A stretch of 36,353 nucleotides of DNA from Rhodospirillales bacterium. Lineage in GTDB: Bacteria > Pseudomonadota > Alphaproteobacteria > Rhodospirillales > Shumkoniaceae. The notes beneath the pieces are model-generated. The model was not told where the DNA came from. It saw only the letters and a list, made by a program, of their open reading frames with translations, and ran no database searches. The position numbers and the translations under genes were made by a program. Position 1 is the stretch's first letter, and each line of letters starts with the position of its first letter. Positions 8,503 through 16,173 of the stretch are shown here, in pieces. The DNA lies in NCBI GenBank assembly GCA_028281785.1, contig JANQJG010000119.1, forward strand, positions 1-36,353, given 5' to 3'.

Positions 8503-11030
8503 GGTGCGGTCTCCCCTGCCGGTTTGCGGGAACGGGGCAGCGGCAAAGCGACTCCAAAGGGCCGTTTGAAAAATCCGACAGCCAGCAGCATGATCAGGGC
8601 GACGGCGTACACGGCGCTCATCATCTGGATGCCGCTGAGCTCCAAAGCGGTTCCGATGGTGTAGGTCAGGCTGGCCACGGTGAGGCCCAGGATCGTCGGA
8701 AACACGATTGAAAAGCCCATCCAACGGTAGGAGTTCGTCTGAACCCGAACCATGATCGTGGTCGCCAGACATGGCGGGTAGAGGGCGAAGAAAAGCATCA
8801 CCGCGACGGCCGTCAGGCCGGTGTAGCCGGCCGCCTTTCGTTCAGCGCCCATGCGCTCCTCAAGGGTCTTGTTCTCGCCCTCGGCCTGCTCAAACAGCAC
8901 GCCCAAGGTCGCGACGCTGCTCTCGCGGGCGGCGAACGAGCTGAGCAAGGCGACATTGATCTTCCAGTCGAAATTCGCGAACTGAGTGACCGGTTCCAGA
9001 CCCCGTCCGATCTGGCCCAGGAAGCTGTTGACGATCCGCTCGCTCTTCATTTCGCGGCGGATGGTCTTGCGGTTGTTGGCAAGTGTTTTCAGGGCCCGCG
9101 CCGCGTCGCGAGACGCCTTTTCCTTGCTTCGCTTGAGGAAGGGGAAGAACTCCGGATGCTCTTCCCGATAAGCCTCGTCGATCGCCGCGGACGCCTCCTT
9201 ACCCCCGGCGTTGAGTTTTTCCGCCCTGTAGGAGGTGTACACATTGACCAGATGGACCAGACTGTCCTGATCGGAGACGGCCGACGCCAGGGCGTTGCCT
9301 TCCATGTCCTGGTAGAACTTGGTGATCGCTGCCTCGGCGCGGTCCTCGTGGTGGGCCCGCTGCTCGGCCGTGAGTCCCGGGAACTGCAACAGCACGTAGA
9401 CGACGGCGGCAACGGCGACGACCACCGTGCCGACCTTCTTGATGTAGAGCCAGGTCCGATCGAATGAGCGGCGGACGACGCCGGTGACGGTCGGCGGGTG
9501 ATAGTGGGGGAGTTCCATGACGAAGGGGGCGGTTTCCATGTTTCGCAGCACGGACACCGAGAGCAGCTTGGCCACGAGAAGCGCTGCGATGACGGTGATC
9601 GTCGACAGGTAAAACAGCACCAGCCCCTTGGTCTCGACGAAGTAGATGTTGATCAGCAGGGTATAGAGCGGGACCTTGGCGAGGCAGTTCATGAAGGGCA
9701 CCGTCAGGACGGTGGCCAGACGCGCCCGCTGGTCCGGAATGCCCTTGGTCGCCATGACTCCTGGGACCGCGCAGCCGCCCGCGAACACGCCGCCGAGGAT
9801 GAACGGCAGGGTCGATTGTCCGTGCAGGCCGAAGCGATGCAGGATGCGGTCCAGGATGAAGGCGATCCGCGCCATGTAACCGCTGTCCTCGAGGATGGCG
9901 ATGAGCGCGAACAGGATCAGAAAGATCGGGACGTAGTTCAGCAGGGTGATGGCGGAGTCCACCAGCCAGAGACCCATGGCGCGGATTTGCGGGTCATAGA
10001 GGAAGCCCGCGGCCGGCAGCACATCCGCAGTGAGGTTTCGGAAGCTGGCCAGGAAGGGCCAAGTCAGTTTGGTCAGCTCGTAACCCTGAACGATCGACAG
10101 CTCGTAGATCACCCAGACGGTGAGCACGAGGAAGACGGGGGCAAGCCAGCGGTTCAGGAGGAACCGATCGACCCGTTCGGTAAGCGGTGTCTTCTCCTTG
10201 TTGTGGTCGAGAACGCAGGTGGCGGTGATATCTCCGGCCAGGTGATCGCGACAGGAGACGATATGATCGGCGGTCGATACGCCCGCTGAGTCCTCAAAGG
10301 ACTCTCGCGCCGCCCGGGCCTGGTCGACGATGCCCCGCGTGTTGTTGAAGCTGTCGCTCAACAGGCGCTCGGCCTCCGGGTCACCTTCCAACAGCTTGAC
10401 CGCCAGCCAGCGGGCGGAGACCTTGCCGGTCACCGCCGGCAAGTCGCTCAACTGGGATTGAATGGCGACGACGCAGTCCTCGAGGTCGCCGTAGTTCAAG
10501 GTCGCCGGAACGGTCTGTCCATCGAGGCCAACCCGCCGAATCGCCGCGCGCAGTTCCTCGCGCCCGATGCCCTTCCGCCCGACCGAGGTCACGACCGGGA
10601 CGCAAAGCCGGTTTTCGAGTGATCTGAGGTCGATCTCCAACCCGCGACGGTCGGCCACGTCCATCATGTTCAGAACGACAATGACCGGAAAACCCATCTC
10701 CATGAGTTGGAAGGTCAGGTAAAGGCTGCGGCGCAGGTTGGACGCGTCGAGCACATTGACCACGATGTCCGGCTTTTCATCGAGCAGAAAGCTGCGTGCC
10801 ACGCGCTCTTCCAGGGAAAACGAGGTCAGGCTGTAGGTCCCCGGCAGATCAACGACCTGGACCCTCAGATTTCCATCGGTGTAGCCGCCGCTTTTCTTGT
10901 CGACGGTGACACCGGGATAGTTCGCGATGTGCTGACGAACGCCGGTCAACGCATTGAAAAGGGTGGACTTGCCGGAGTTCTGCTGACCGGCCAGGGCCAC
11001 GAGAAGCCGTCTCTTCGTTGTCTCAGACAT
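8499..11030 (-). CDS. feoB: Ferrous iron transporter FeoB
   Basis: 843 aa from the ATG at 11030, which overlaps the feoA stop (ATGTCTGA). Cytoplasmic G-protein domain: G1 GQQNSGKST (residues 14-22), G3 DLPGTYSL near 59, and G4 NMMD near 120. A helical GDI-like domain and the membrane core follow, with the two Gate motifs (FILGGVFAGGCAVPGVMAT, and SSFAARESSVATLGVLF near the C-terminus). Between the two halves lies a long soluble insert of about 130 residues, rich in Lys and Glu (from about EQRAHHEDRAEAAITK to KSERIVNSF). This makes the protein longer than E. coli FeoB (773 aa). Imports Fe2+ across the inner membrane. Confidence 0.96.
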   Translation of the reverse strand: MSETTKRRLLVALAGQQNSGKSTLFNALTGVRQHIANYPGVTVDKKSGGYTDGNLRVQVVDLPGTYSLTSFSLEERVARSFLLDEKPDIVVNVLDASNLRRSLYLTFQLMEMGFPVIVVLNMMDVADRRGLEIDLRSLENRLCVPVVTSVGRKGIGREELRAAIRRVGLDGQTVPATLNYGDLEDCVVAIQSQLSDLPAVTGKVSARWLAVKLLEGDPEAERLLSDSFNNTRGIVDQARAARESFEDSAGVSTADHIVSCRDHLAGDITATCVLDHNKEKTPLTERVDRFLLNRWLAPVFLVLTVWVIYELSIVQGYELTKLTWPFLASFRNLTADVLPAAGFLYDPQIRAMGLWLVDSAITLLNYVPIFLILFALIAILEDSGYMARIAFILDRILHRFGLHGQSTLPFILGGVFAGGCAVPGVMATKGIPDQRARLATVLTVPFMNCLAKVPLYTLLINIYFVETKGLVLFYLSTITVIAALLVAKLLSVSVLRNMETAPFVMELPHYHPPTVTGVVRRSFDRTWLYIKKVGTVVVAVAAVVYVLLQFPGLTAEQRAHHEDRAEAAITKFYQDMEGNALASAVSDQDSLVHLVNVYTSYRAEKLNAGGKEASAAIDEAYREEHPEFFPFLKRSKEKASRDAARALKTLANNRKTIRREMKSERIVNSFLGQIGRGLEPVTQFANFDWKINVALLSSFAARESSVATLGVLFEQAEGENKTLEERMGAERKAAGYTGLTAVAVMLFFALYPPCLATTIMVRVQTNSYRWMGFSIVFPTILGLTVASLTYTIGTALELSGIQMMSAVYAVALIMLLAVGFFKRPFGVALPLPRSRKPAGETAP

Positions 11031-11310
11031 CCGTGACCTCGATCCGAGCCGCCTCCTCGCGGCGCACGGTGACGAAGGAACCACCGATGCGGACCTCGAT
11101 CGGGTCCCGCAGTGGCGCGCTCCGGATCACGGCCACTTCCGCTCCCGGCACAAACCCCATGTCGAGAAGCCGTTGACGAATGGCCCCTTGGCCAAGCAAC
11201 CGCTTGATACGGCAGGTCGTGCCAGGCGCCATGTCATTCAGGCTCGGTGCCGCCGAAAGCTTCCCCCCGGCGGTCTCGCCGCGCCACCCGTGCCGATGCC
11301 GATGCCGCAT
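11023..11310 (-). CDS. feoA: FeoA, SH3-like partner of FeoB, with a His-rich N-terminus
   Basis: 95 aa if translation starts at the ATG at 11310, which has GAGGGG directly upstream. The frame is open to 11418, but that extra part contains a strong hairpin and no ribosome site. The FeoA domain starts near residue 22 (LNDMAPGTTCRIKRLLG) and has QRLLDMGFVPGAEVAVIRSAPLRDPIEVRIGG, the usual single-domain form. The N-terminus reads MRHRHRHGWRGE, an unusual HRHRH run that might bind a metal. The stop overlaps feoB, giving coupled translation. Confidence 0.9.
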   Translation of the reverse strand: MRHRHRHGWRGETAGGKLSAAPSLNDMAPGTTCRIKRLLGQGAIRQRLLDMGFVPGAEVAVIRSAPLRDPIEVRIGGSFVTVRREEAARIEVTDV

Positions 11311-11368
11311 TCCCCTCGCCCCCTGCGCCTCGCCGAACACGCCGCACCTCTCATCCCTGAAGGATGGG

Positions 11369-11403
11369 CCCCCGTCCGGCGGGGTCTGACCAACCGGACG
11401 GGG
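11369..11403 (-). other. Stem-loop upstream of feoA
   Basis: CCCCGTCCGG and CCGGACGGGG form a 10-bp stem around a 14-base loop, between the stop of the DUF4198 gene (11438) and the feoA start (11310). There is no U tract. It probably acts in transcript processing or attenuation between the abundant periplasmic proteins and feoAB. Its position also argues against the longer feoA start at 11418. Confidence 0.55.
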
Positions 11404-11437
11404 AGCCTCCTCCTTCATCGCGACGAGAGCGAGACGG

Positions 11438-12229
11438 TTACTGCAAGTCGTATGCGCGGACCCAGATCACCGCGTCCTGACTCAGTTCCTTGCCCTCATG
11501 CTCTTTCGCCGGCCCCGAACCGAGCGCGGCAAAGCCCCAGAATCCGGCCGTCGGAATGCCGAAAGTGAACACGCCCCGCGCGTCGGTAATGGCGACGATG
11601 GCCCCGCCCGGGACCGACGCCGCCGTGTCCTTGTTCGGCTTGTTGGCGGCCATGTCCGGCTCGGCGGCCAGATATTCGATCTCGATCTCGGCGCCGGGCA
11701 CCGGCTTGCCGTCGGAGAGCAGCACGCCGGAGAACGTCGAGCCGGCGACGACGTTGGTCGGTTTGTTCAGGGGGACGATCTCGGTCGCCAGACCGAGGGG
11801 TTCGTTCCAACCGGTTGGTATGCCGCCCTTGTTGATGTAGGACTTGGTGATCTGCTGGATGTAAATGTCCTCGCTCTTCTCGTAATAGGGCGCCGGAACG
11901 AGCGCGAACACATAGTCACCGTTGCGCTTGACGTTCACCGTCGCTTCATAGGCCTGCGCTTCATTGTGGACGCCGTGGAAGGTGATCGGCGCAAGCTGCT
12001 CCATCAGGTCCTGCTTCTTGCCCTTGTGCACGAGATAGAATTGCTCCGGCTTTTCCATGTCCATGACATGGCCGTTGTCCATGGGATGCCAGAACACCAT
12101 TTTCATCTGCAGGTCGGCCGGTTTCTCCAAGTTCACTTCCGGTGTGTAGAGAAGCTGAAAATGGGCCATGGCGGGAACCGCCGTGAAAGCCATCGCGGCG
12201 ACACAAAGACCGAAGACGCTCTTCTTCAT
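11438..12229 (-). CDS. DUF4198-type periplasmic protein, metal-uptake associated
   Basis: 263 aa with a GGAGAGAG ribosome site. Signal peptide at residues 1-22 ending AMAHF, so the mature protein begins with His. The layout is that of DUF4198 proteins, including NikK-like components of nickel transporters: an N-terminal beta domain (HFQLLYTPEVNLEKPADLQMKM, then VFWHPMDNGHVMDMEKPEQF), a linker, and an Ig-like C-terminal domain (TDARGVFTFGIPTAGFWGF). The N-terminal His and the His/Met-rich HPMDNGHVMDME segment are possible metal ligands. It lies 40 bp after the small NikL-like gene and ahead of feoA. It probably delivers metal in the periplasm; iron is favoured here by context. Confidence 0.8.
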   Translation of the reverse strand: MKKSVFGLCVAAMAFTAVPAMAHFQLLYTPEVNLEKPADLQMKMVFWHPMDNGHVMDMEKPEQFYLVHKGKKQDLMEQLAPITFHGVHNEAQAYEATVNVKRNGDYVFALVPAPYYEKSEDIYIQQITKSYINKGGIPTGWNEPLGLATEIVPLNKPTNVVAGSTFSGVLLSDGKPVPGAEIEIEYLAAEPDMAANKPNKDTAASVPGGAIVAITDARGVFTFGIPTAGFWGFAALGSGPAKEHEGKELSQDAVIWVRAYDLQ

Positions 12230-12268
12230 GGTTCTCTCTCTCCAAGTCGTGAGGGGTCTTGATTGGGG

Positions 12269-12589
12269 CTATTCGACGATGTCCTTACCGTCGATTTCGA
12301 TGCTATGGCCCTCGCCGGCGTCGAAAATGACCATGTAGTCCCCCTTGGGTTTTTCGAACTCGAACTCGCTGTTCTCGTCCATCTTTCCCTCGAGGACGGT
12401 GTTGCCCGACGCGTCCTGAACTCTCATGACCACGCCGGAAGCCGACGAACCGTCGGAGAAACCGCCCTCGCAGAGGACCGTGCCGTCGCCGTTGTCGTAG
12501 CAGGAGCAGAGCGGCGTATGGGCCCAGGCGGCGCCGACGGGCAAGGCCAGCGCGAGGGCGCCGACCAGAAGTCGCGAGGTGAAGGCCAT
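12269..12589 (-). CDS. Small periplasmic protein with a CSCYDNGDGT motif, NikL-like
   Basis: 106 aa from the ATG at 12589, which has AAGGAGA 5 bases upstream. The frame is open to 12880, but that part is the untranslated leader. Signal peptide ends AAWAH at about residue 24, leaving an N-terminal His-Thr-Pro. It is followed by LCSCYDNGDGTVLCEGGFSDGSSA with three Cys, a short Ig-like strand region (MRVQDASGNTVLEGK), and a C-terminal GDYMVIFDAGEGH. The pattern recalls the small extracytoplasmic NikL-type partner of DUF4198 proteins. It is the first gene after the Fur-like promoter. Likely a periplasmic metal-binding partner of the next gene. Confidence 0.7.
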   Translation of the reverse strand: MAFTSRLLVGALALALPVGAAWAHTPLCSCYDNGDGTVLCEGGFSDGSSASGVVMRVQDASGNTVLEGKMDENSEFEFEKPKGDYMVIFDAGEGHSIEIDGKDIVE

Positions 12590-12786
12590 TGGTTTCTCCT
12601 TAACGTATGGGTGGCGGTTGAAAATCCGGCGGCGCGCACCGATATGGCGGCGGCCGTTCCGGTCCGCGCGGTTGACGTCCGCGGCGTTCTCGATCGACTG
12701 GCGGCGGCTGCATCTCTTCTTCAGCACTCGACATCTTCGTTTCGTCTTGCGGCCCGCCTCGTCGTATTCACGGAACGGGTCAGGCC

Positions 12787-13080
12787 AGGGACGGTCGGAC
12801 GAGAATTCGTTGATCTGGATCCGGGAAACCGAAATCCATATCTTTTGTGGGGAATTAATTGCGAACGGTTCGCATGTCAACGGAAAAGCCGTAAAGTAGA
12901 ATTGTTGTAAAAAAGGAAAACTGTCGGTTATTGGGTTTCAAAATCCGGGAGATCAGATCGGCAGTGACTCAAAAATCATTTAAAAACATATGCTTATTGG
13001 AACCCGGGCTGGCCAAACGGAAAAATACCCATAAGAAAAATACTGATTTATAGATTGGGTTAATGAAAGTGACTCTGATT
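12787..13080. repeat. Diverged direct repeat of a regulatory region, copy A
   Basis: Matches copy B (16174-16465) at several blocks in the same order and strand: AGGGACGGTCG then ATTCGTTG, the TAATTGCGA..GTTCGCATGTCAACG promoter block, and GATTGGGTTAATGAAA..TGACT.TGATT at the right end. The distance from TAATT to GATTGGG is 197 bases in both copies, and the offset between copies is 3385-3387 bp. Copy A sits between the end of the DUF4857-like gene and the feo operon. The rest of the 12590-13146 gap holds only the leader and AT-rich sequence with no gene I can support. Confidence 0.75.
12852..12880 (-). promoter_or_regulatory. Sigma70 promoter with a perfect Fur-like palindrome in its spacer (feo operon)
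   Basis: Read on the minus strand: TTGACA (12880-12875), a 17-base spacer, then TAATTC (12857-12852). The spacer contains TGCGAACGGTTCGCA (12860-12874), a perfect 7-1-7 inverted repeat in the format of a Fur box. A repressor bound there would block RNA polymerase. The transcript would have a leader of about 260 bases before the first start codon at 12589. The regulator is inferred from symmetry, spacing and the feo genes downstream; Mur or another Fur-family protein is also possible. Confidence 0.75.
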
Positions 13081-13146
13081 AGTAGCCTCATCACGACACT
13101 ATCAGAATGGGTCCATATGAACCAGACACGCTCCAGGTCAACGGGA

Positions 13147-14445
13147 TCAGACTCTTGCCGCCTTGAGAGTTGAGAGAGGGCGTGTCTCTGCCCGACCGAC
13201 ATCGCGTTTCGCCGGGAGCATAAATGTCGCGACGAGCCCGAAGAGTCCGCCAATGGCCACAAGAACGAAGTCGGGCCACGCCTGACGGATTCCGGATCGC
13301 CGAGCGCCCGCAAGGACCAGCAGGAACAACAGCGAGAACGTTGTTCCGATCAGCCCGGTCCATCCGTGATGGGTGAAACTCCAGGAAAGATACGCGCTCG
13401 CCCGGTCATCAAAGGTGATGACGAATGGGAACAGACCGCGTGCAATCCGTTCGCCCAGCATATCTTTCGTTCCCGGAACGGGGCGCGTATAGCGGTCGAT
13501 GGGCGTCAAGTCCGGATTCATGGCGACCGCGTTGATCGTCTCGTCGTTGCCGAACACCGCGGTAGGGAACACCGGGTTGAGAAGAAGTTTGTAGTCCATG
13601 CGGTCCGGGGCGTAGCCCTCGGTGGGCAGGGGAACGAGTCGGTAATCGTCGTAGGAGATGAGGAACAAGCGGCCGTCCTCTGTCAGAAGCAGGCCGTAGA
13701 ACAGCCGCCGCTTGTTCTCCGAAACCTTGATGTGCCGAACACCGAGATCGGAAGGAATCGGCGTTTTGACGACGCTTGGCTGTCCGTCCACGCGCTTGAC
13801 GTGAAAGACCGTGCCTCCGTCGTCGATGACGAAATAGCCTTCGTCGAACGGCTTGAGGATCGTCTGTTTGCCGGCCACCAAACGGGCCGGGAAGCGGAAT
13901 CCTTCCGCCGTCAATGCCTCGGTGAACAGCGCGGTCAGCTCTTCGTCCACGGTGTTGGTGTCGACGTTGACGAATTCCATCCGCTCCGCGGTCATGCGGA
14001 AGACATCCTCGGGAAACCGCAGGCGGGCCCGGCCCGGGTTGGATTCGATAAGCGGATAGATCGCGATCTCCGGGTGGTTGTCCCGGATCTCCCGGGGCTT
14101 GAGTTCGAACACCTGCCGCGTGTCGCGGATCGTCTCCATATCGAAGGTTTGACCGTCGATGGTCAGCGGCAGCAGGCCCCAGATGTCCATGTTCTTGTAG
14201 TAAATGAACGGGATCAGGGTCTCGAAGGTCTTGCGGTCGAAGGTCTCGCCATGCTGGTCGGCGTAGATGAAATCGTGGTTGCCGTGATGCTCGCGGAAGA
14301 CGAAAGCCTTGCGGACCGGGCTGTAAAACATCTGGGTCCGCGCCACGTCGACCTCGAAGGCCAGATCGTAGAGGCGCGGCAGCGCGATCGCGAGGACGAT
14401 GATGACCAGGAGCGACAAGGAAAAGCGGGCCAGCAGACGTGACAT
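13147..14445 (-). CDS. Membrane-anchored protein of an ABC unit, DUF4857-like
   Basis: 432 aa. An N-terminal membrane helix (LARFSLSLLVIIVLAIALPRLYDLAF, residues 4-29) leads into a large extracytoplasmic domain with repeated beta motifs (KAFVFREHHGNHDFIYADQHGETF, YFVIDDGGTVFHVKRVDG, RRLFYGLLLTEDGRLFLISYDDY). Two C-terminal helices (GLIGTTFSLLFLLVLAGARR, and DFVLVAIGGLFGLVATFML) close the protein. This layout fits DUF4857-type proteins, as far as I can recall the family. It starts in a 1-base overlap with the permease gene, so ATPase, permease and this protein form one unit. It may act as the periplasmic arm of the transporter. Substrate unknown. Confidence 0.65.
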   Translation of the reverse strand: MSRLLARFSLSLLVIIVLAIALPRLYDLAFEVDVARTQMFYSPVRKAFVFREHHGNHDFIYADQHGETFDRKTFETLIPFIYYKNMDIWGLLPLTIDGQTFDMETIRDTRQVFELKPREIRDNHPEIAIYPLIESNPGRARLRFPEDVFRMTAERMEFVNVDTNTVDEELTALFTEALTAEGFRFPARLVAGKQTILKPFDEGYFVIDDGGTVFHVKRVDGQPSVVKTPIPSDLGVRHIKVSENKRRLFYGLLLTEDGRLFLISYDDYRLVPLPTEGYAPDRMDYKLLLNPVFPTAVFGNDETINAVAMNPDLTPIDRYTRPVPGTKDMLGERIARGLFPFVITFDDRASAYLSWSFTHHGWTGLIGTTFSLLFLLVLAGARRSGIRQAWPDFVLVAIGGLFGLVATFMLPAKRDVGRAETRPLSTLKAARV

Positions 14446-15110
14446 CAGCGTCCCCCGTCGCGAAACCGAATCGCGGACAGCAGAATGGCCGGAACCGTCA
14501 AGATAACCAACAGGACGAGTCCTGGGAGCGCGCGGTCATAGGCTTCATAGCGGGTCGACAGGTGAAACAGCCACACGACTCCGACGGTCAGGACGAGATA
14601 GGACACCTGATGCCGCCGGATCGGCTCGAGCATGACAAGCGCGCTGCCGAGATATCCCGCGACCCCCGCCAACATCCAGGGAAGCGCCGTCTCCAGGGCA
14701 CTGGCGACAAAAGCCCCGGGAAAGAAGACGCCGACCGTGATGGCGAGGGCGGCCATGTCCAGCCCGAGCACAACCCCCAGCGCCACTAGACCAATGGCGA
14801 TATGGGCGAGGACCAGGGGGGCGAGCGGCACGGGCAGGTGCATGGATAGCCGCAGCCGGCCCTTGATGATCTCCGGCGCAAACTGGGCGATAGCCAACGC
14901 GATGCCGGTGATCAGGGGAACATAGCGTAGGTCCGCGTAGAAGAGGCGCCCGATCTGGCTTGCCTGGTAGTAGAGCATCTCCGCATGCTCGATCCGGAAC
15001 TGATGGCGCATATCGAGGAACAGGTATCCGCAAAACGCTAGGTTTCCGAGCAGGATGAGCAGCCAGTAAGGCTTGAGCTTGAGCCATTCCTTGTACAGCA
15101 ATGCCTGCAT
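14445..15110 (-). CDS. ABC transporter membrane subunit, small ABC-2-like
   Basis: 221 aa with about six hydrophobic segments (LLILLGNLAFCGYLFL, LITGIALAIAQFAPEII, LVLAHIAIGLVALGVVLGL, ALEIT..FPGAFVASAL, MLAGVAGYLGSALVML, VLLVILTVPAILLSAIRF). The first residues MQALLYKEWLKLKPYW are typical of ABC-2 permeases, where a cytoplasmic helix precedes the first membrane span. It overlaps both neighbours by one base (TGATG-style junctions), the tightest possible coupling with the ATPase before it and the DUF4857-like gene after it. Direction of transport cannot be read from sequence. Confidence 0.75.
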   Translation of the reverse strand: MQALLYKEWLKLKPYWLLILLGNLAFCGYLFLDMRHQFRIEHAEMLYYQASQIGRLFYADLRYVPLITGIALAIAQFAPEIIKGRLRLSMHLPVPLAPLVLAHIAIGLVALGVVLGLDMAALAITVGVFFPGAFVASALETALPWMLAGVAGYLGSALVMLEPIRRHQVSYLVLTVGVVWLFHLSTRYEAYDRALPGLVLLVILTVPAILLSAIRFRDGGR

Positions 15111-16006
15111 CAGTACTTGCCCGTGTAGCCGATGAACGCGTCTTCCAGGGTCATCGGGATCTGCGTCAATCCCGAGGGCTCGATTCCCTGATCGCGTAAC
15201 TCCGTCTCGACCGTTCGATGATCCTGAAACGCGAACACCGATAGGGCCCCATCGGCTTCCCGTTCCGCGTTATGGATGACGCCGTTGGGCTTTGGCAGGC
15301 TGCCTTGGCCGTTCATCGGCAGGCGGAAATGCCGGAAGTTTTCCATGAAGGTGGAGAGGGAGGTCTGAAACACATCGCCGCCAGCGCGCAGGAAGATGAC
15401 ATCGTCCACTAGGCGCTCCATGTCCTGAACGACGTGCGACGTGACGAGGACGGTCTTGGAGCCTTCGCGGGCATAGTGAACGAGGTAGTCCAGAAACAGA
15501 CGCCGGTAGCCGGCATCCAGACCCATGGTGTAGTCGTCGAGGATCAGCAGATCCGGGTCCTGGGCCATGACCAGGCCGAGGACAACTTGCGATCGCTGCC
15601 CTTCCGACATGTCGCGTATACGATGCGTCAGAGGCAGTTTCAGCCGGTCGACGAGATCAAAAAAAACGTCCCGTCGCCATTTGGGATACCAAGCGGAAAA
15701 GAATCTCTCGGCCTCTCCGATGCTCATGTATTCATAGGCCAGGTGGCCTTCGAAAACGAGGCCGATGCGCCGTTTCACGTCGGGCGACAGATCGTGCGAG
15801 GCCTCCCCCAAGACGCTGCAGGTGCCGGCGACCGGTCGCAGGAACCCCATGAGCAGCTTGATCAGGGTCGTCTTTCCGACCCCGTTCTTGCCCAACAGAC
15901 CGAAAACACCGCCTTCCCGGACCGTAAAGCTGAGGCCGTCGAAGATCACACGCGGTCCGTAGCGGTGAAAAAGGTCCTCTACGCGGATCGCAACACCTTT
16001 GGTCAT
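15110..16006 (-). CDS. ABC transporter ATP-binding protein with a Walker B Asp in place of the catalytic Glu
   Basis: 298 aa. Walker A GLLGKNGVGKTTLIKLL (residues about 35-51), Q-loop region RRIGLVFEGHLAYEYMS (the usual Gln is Glu or His here), signature MSEGQRSQV instead of LSGGQ, Walker B DLLILDDYTMGLD and switch His VTSHVVQDMER. The residue after the Walker B Asp is Asp, where most ABC ATPases have the catalytic Glu. A C-terminal extension of about 80 residues follows the NBD. Its promoter is copy B of the Fur-like promoter, with a leader of about 230 bases. It energises the permease coded directly after it. Confidence 0.88.
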   Translation of the reverse strand: MTKGVAIRVEDLFHRYGPRVIFDGLSFTVREGGVFGLLGKNGVGKTTLIKLLMGFLRPVAGTCSVLGEASHDLSPDVKRRIGLVFEGHLAYEYMSIGEAERFFSAWYPKWRRDVFFDLVDRLKLPLTHRIRDMSEGQRSQVVLGLVMAQDPDLLILDDYTMGLDAGYRRLFLDYLVHYAREGSKTVLVTSHVVQDMERLVDDVIFLRAGGDVFQTSLSTFMENFRHFRLPMNGQGSLPKPNGVIHNAEREADGALSVFAFQDHRTVETELRDQGIEPSGLTQIPMTLEDAFIGYTGKY

Positions 16007-16067
16007 GAGGCCTATTCCGCCCGTTCCGCCTGCCGGGAACTCTCGACGTCGACGAGACGATCGCGGC

Positions 16068-16105
16068 GTTCAAAATCAACTGCGCGGTTCAAAATCAACT
16101 GCGCG
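16068..16105. repeat. Tandem 19-bp direct repeat in the leader of the ABC unit
   Basis: GTTCAAAATCAACTGCGCG occurs twice head to tail (16068-16086 and 16087-16105), with no mismatch. It lies 62 bases upstream of the ATPase start codon, inside the predicted 5' leader. It may be a recent slippage duplication or paired binding sites. No counterpart is seen in the feo leader. Confidence 0.9.
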
Positions 16106-16173
16106 GTGGATGCTTACCTTCCTGAGCAGGCGACATTTGCCATTCGTCTCGTGGCCACAAAGCGGGTCATCCG

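Noticed and set aside
12590-12880. Extension of the small periplasmic protein to 203 codons
   Set aside because: It would bury the signal peptide in the middle and start inside the promoter. The ATG at 12589 has an excellent ribosome site.
15110-16006. ATPase of the ABC unit as the missing ATPase for the Dpp/Nik-type permeases
   Set aside because: It is fused by one-base overlaps to its own permease and is of the ABC-2 type, not the DppD/F type with the oligopeptide C-terminal motif. Sharing is unlikely.
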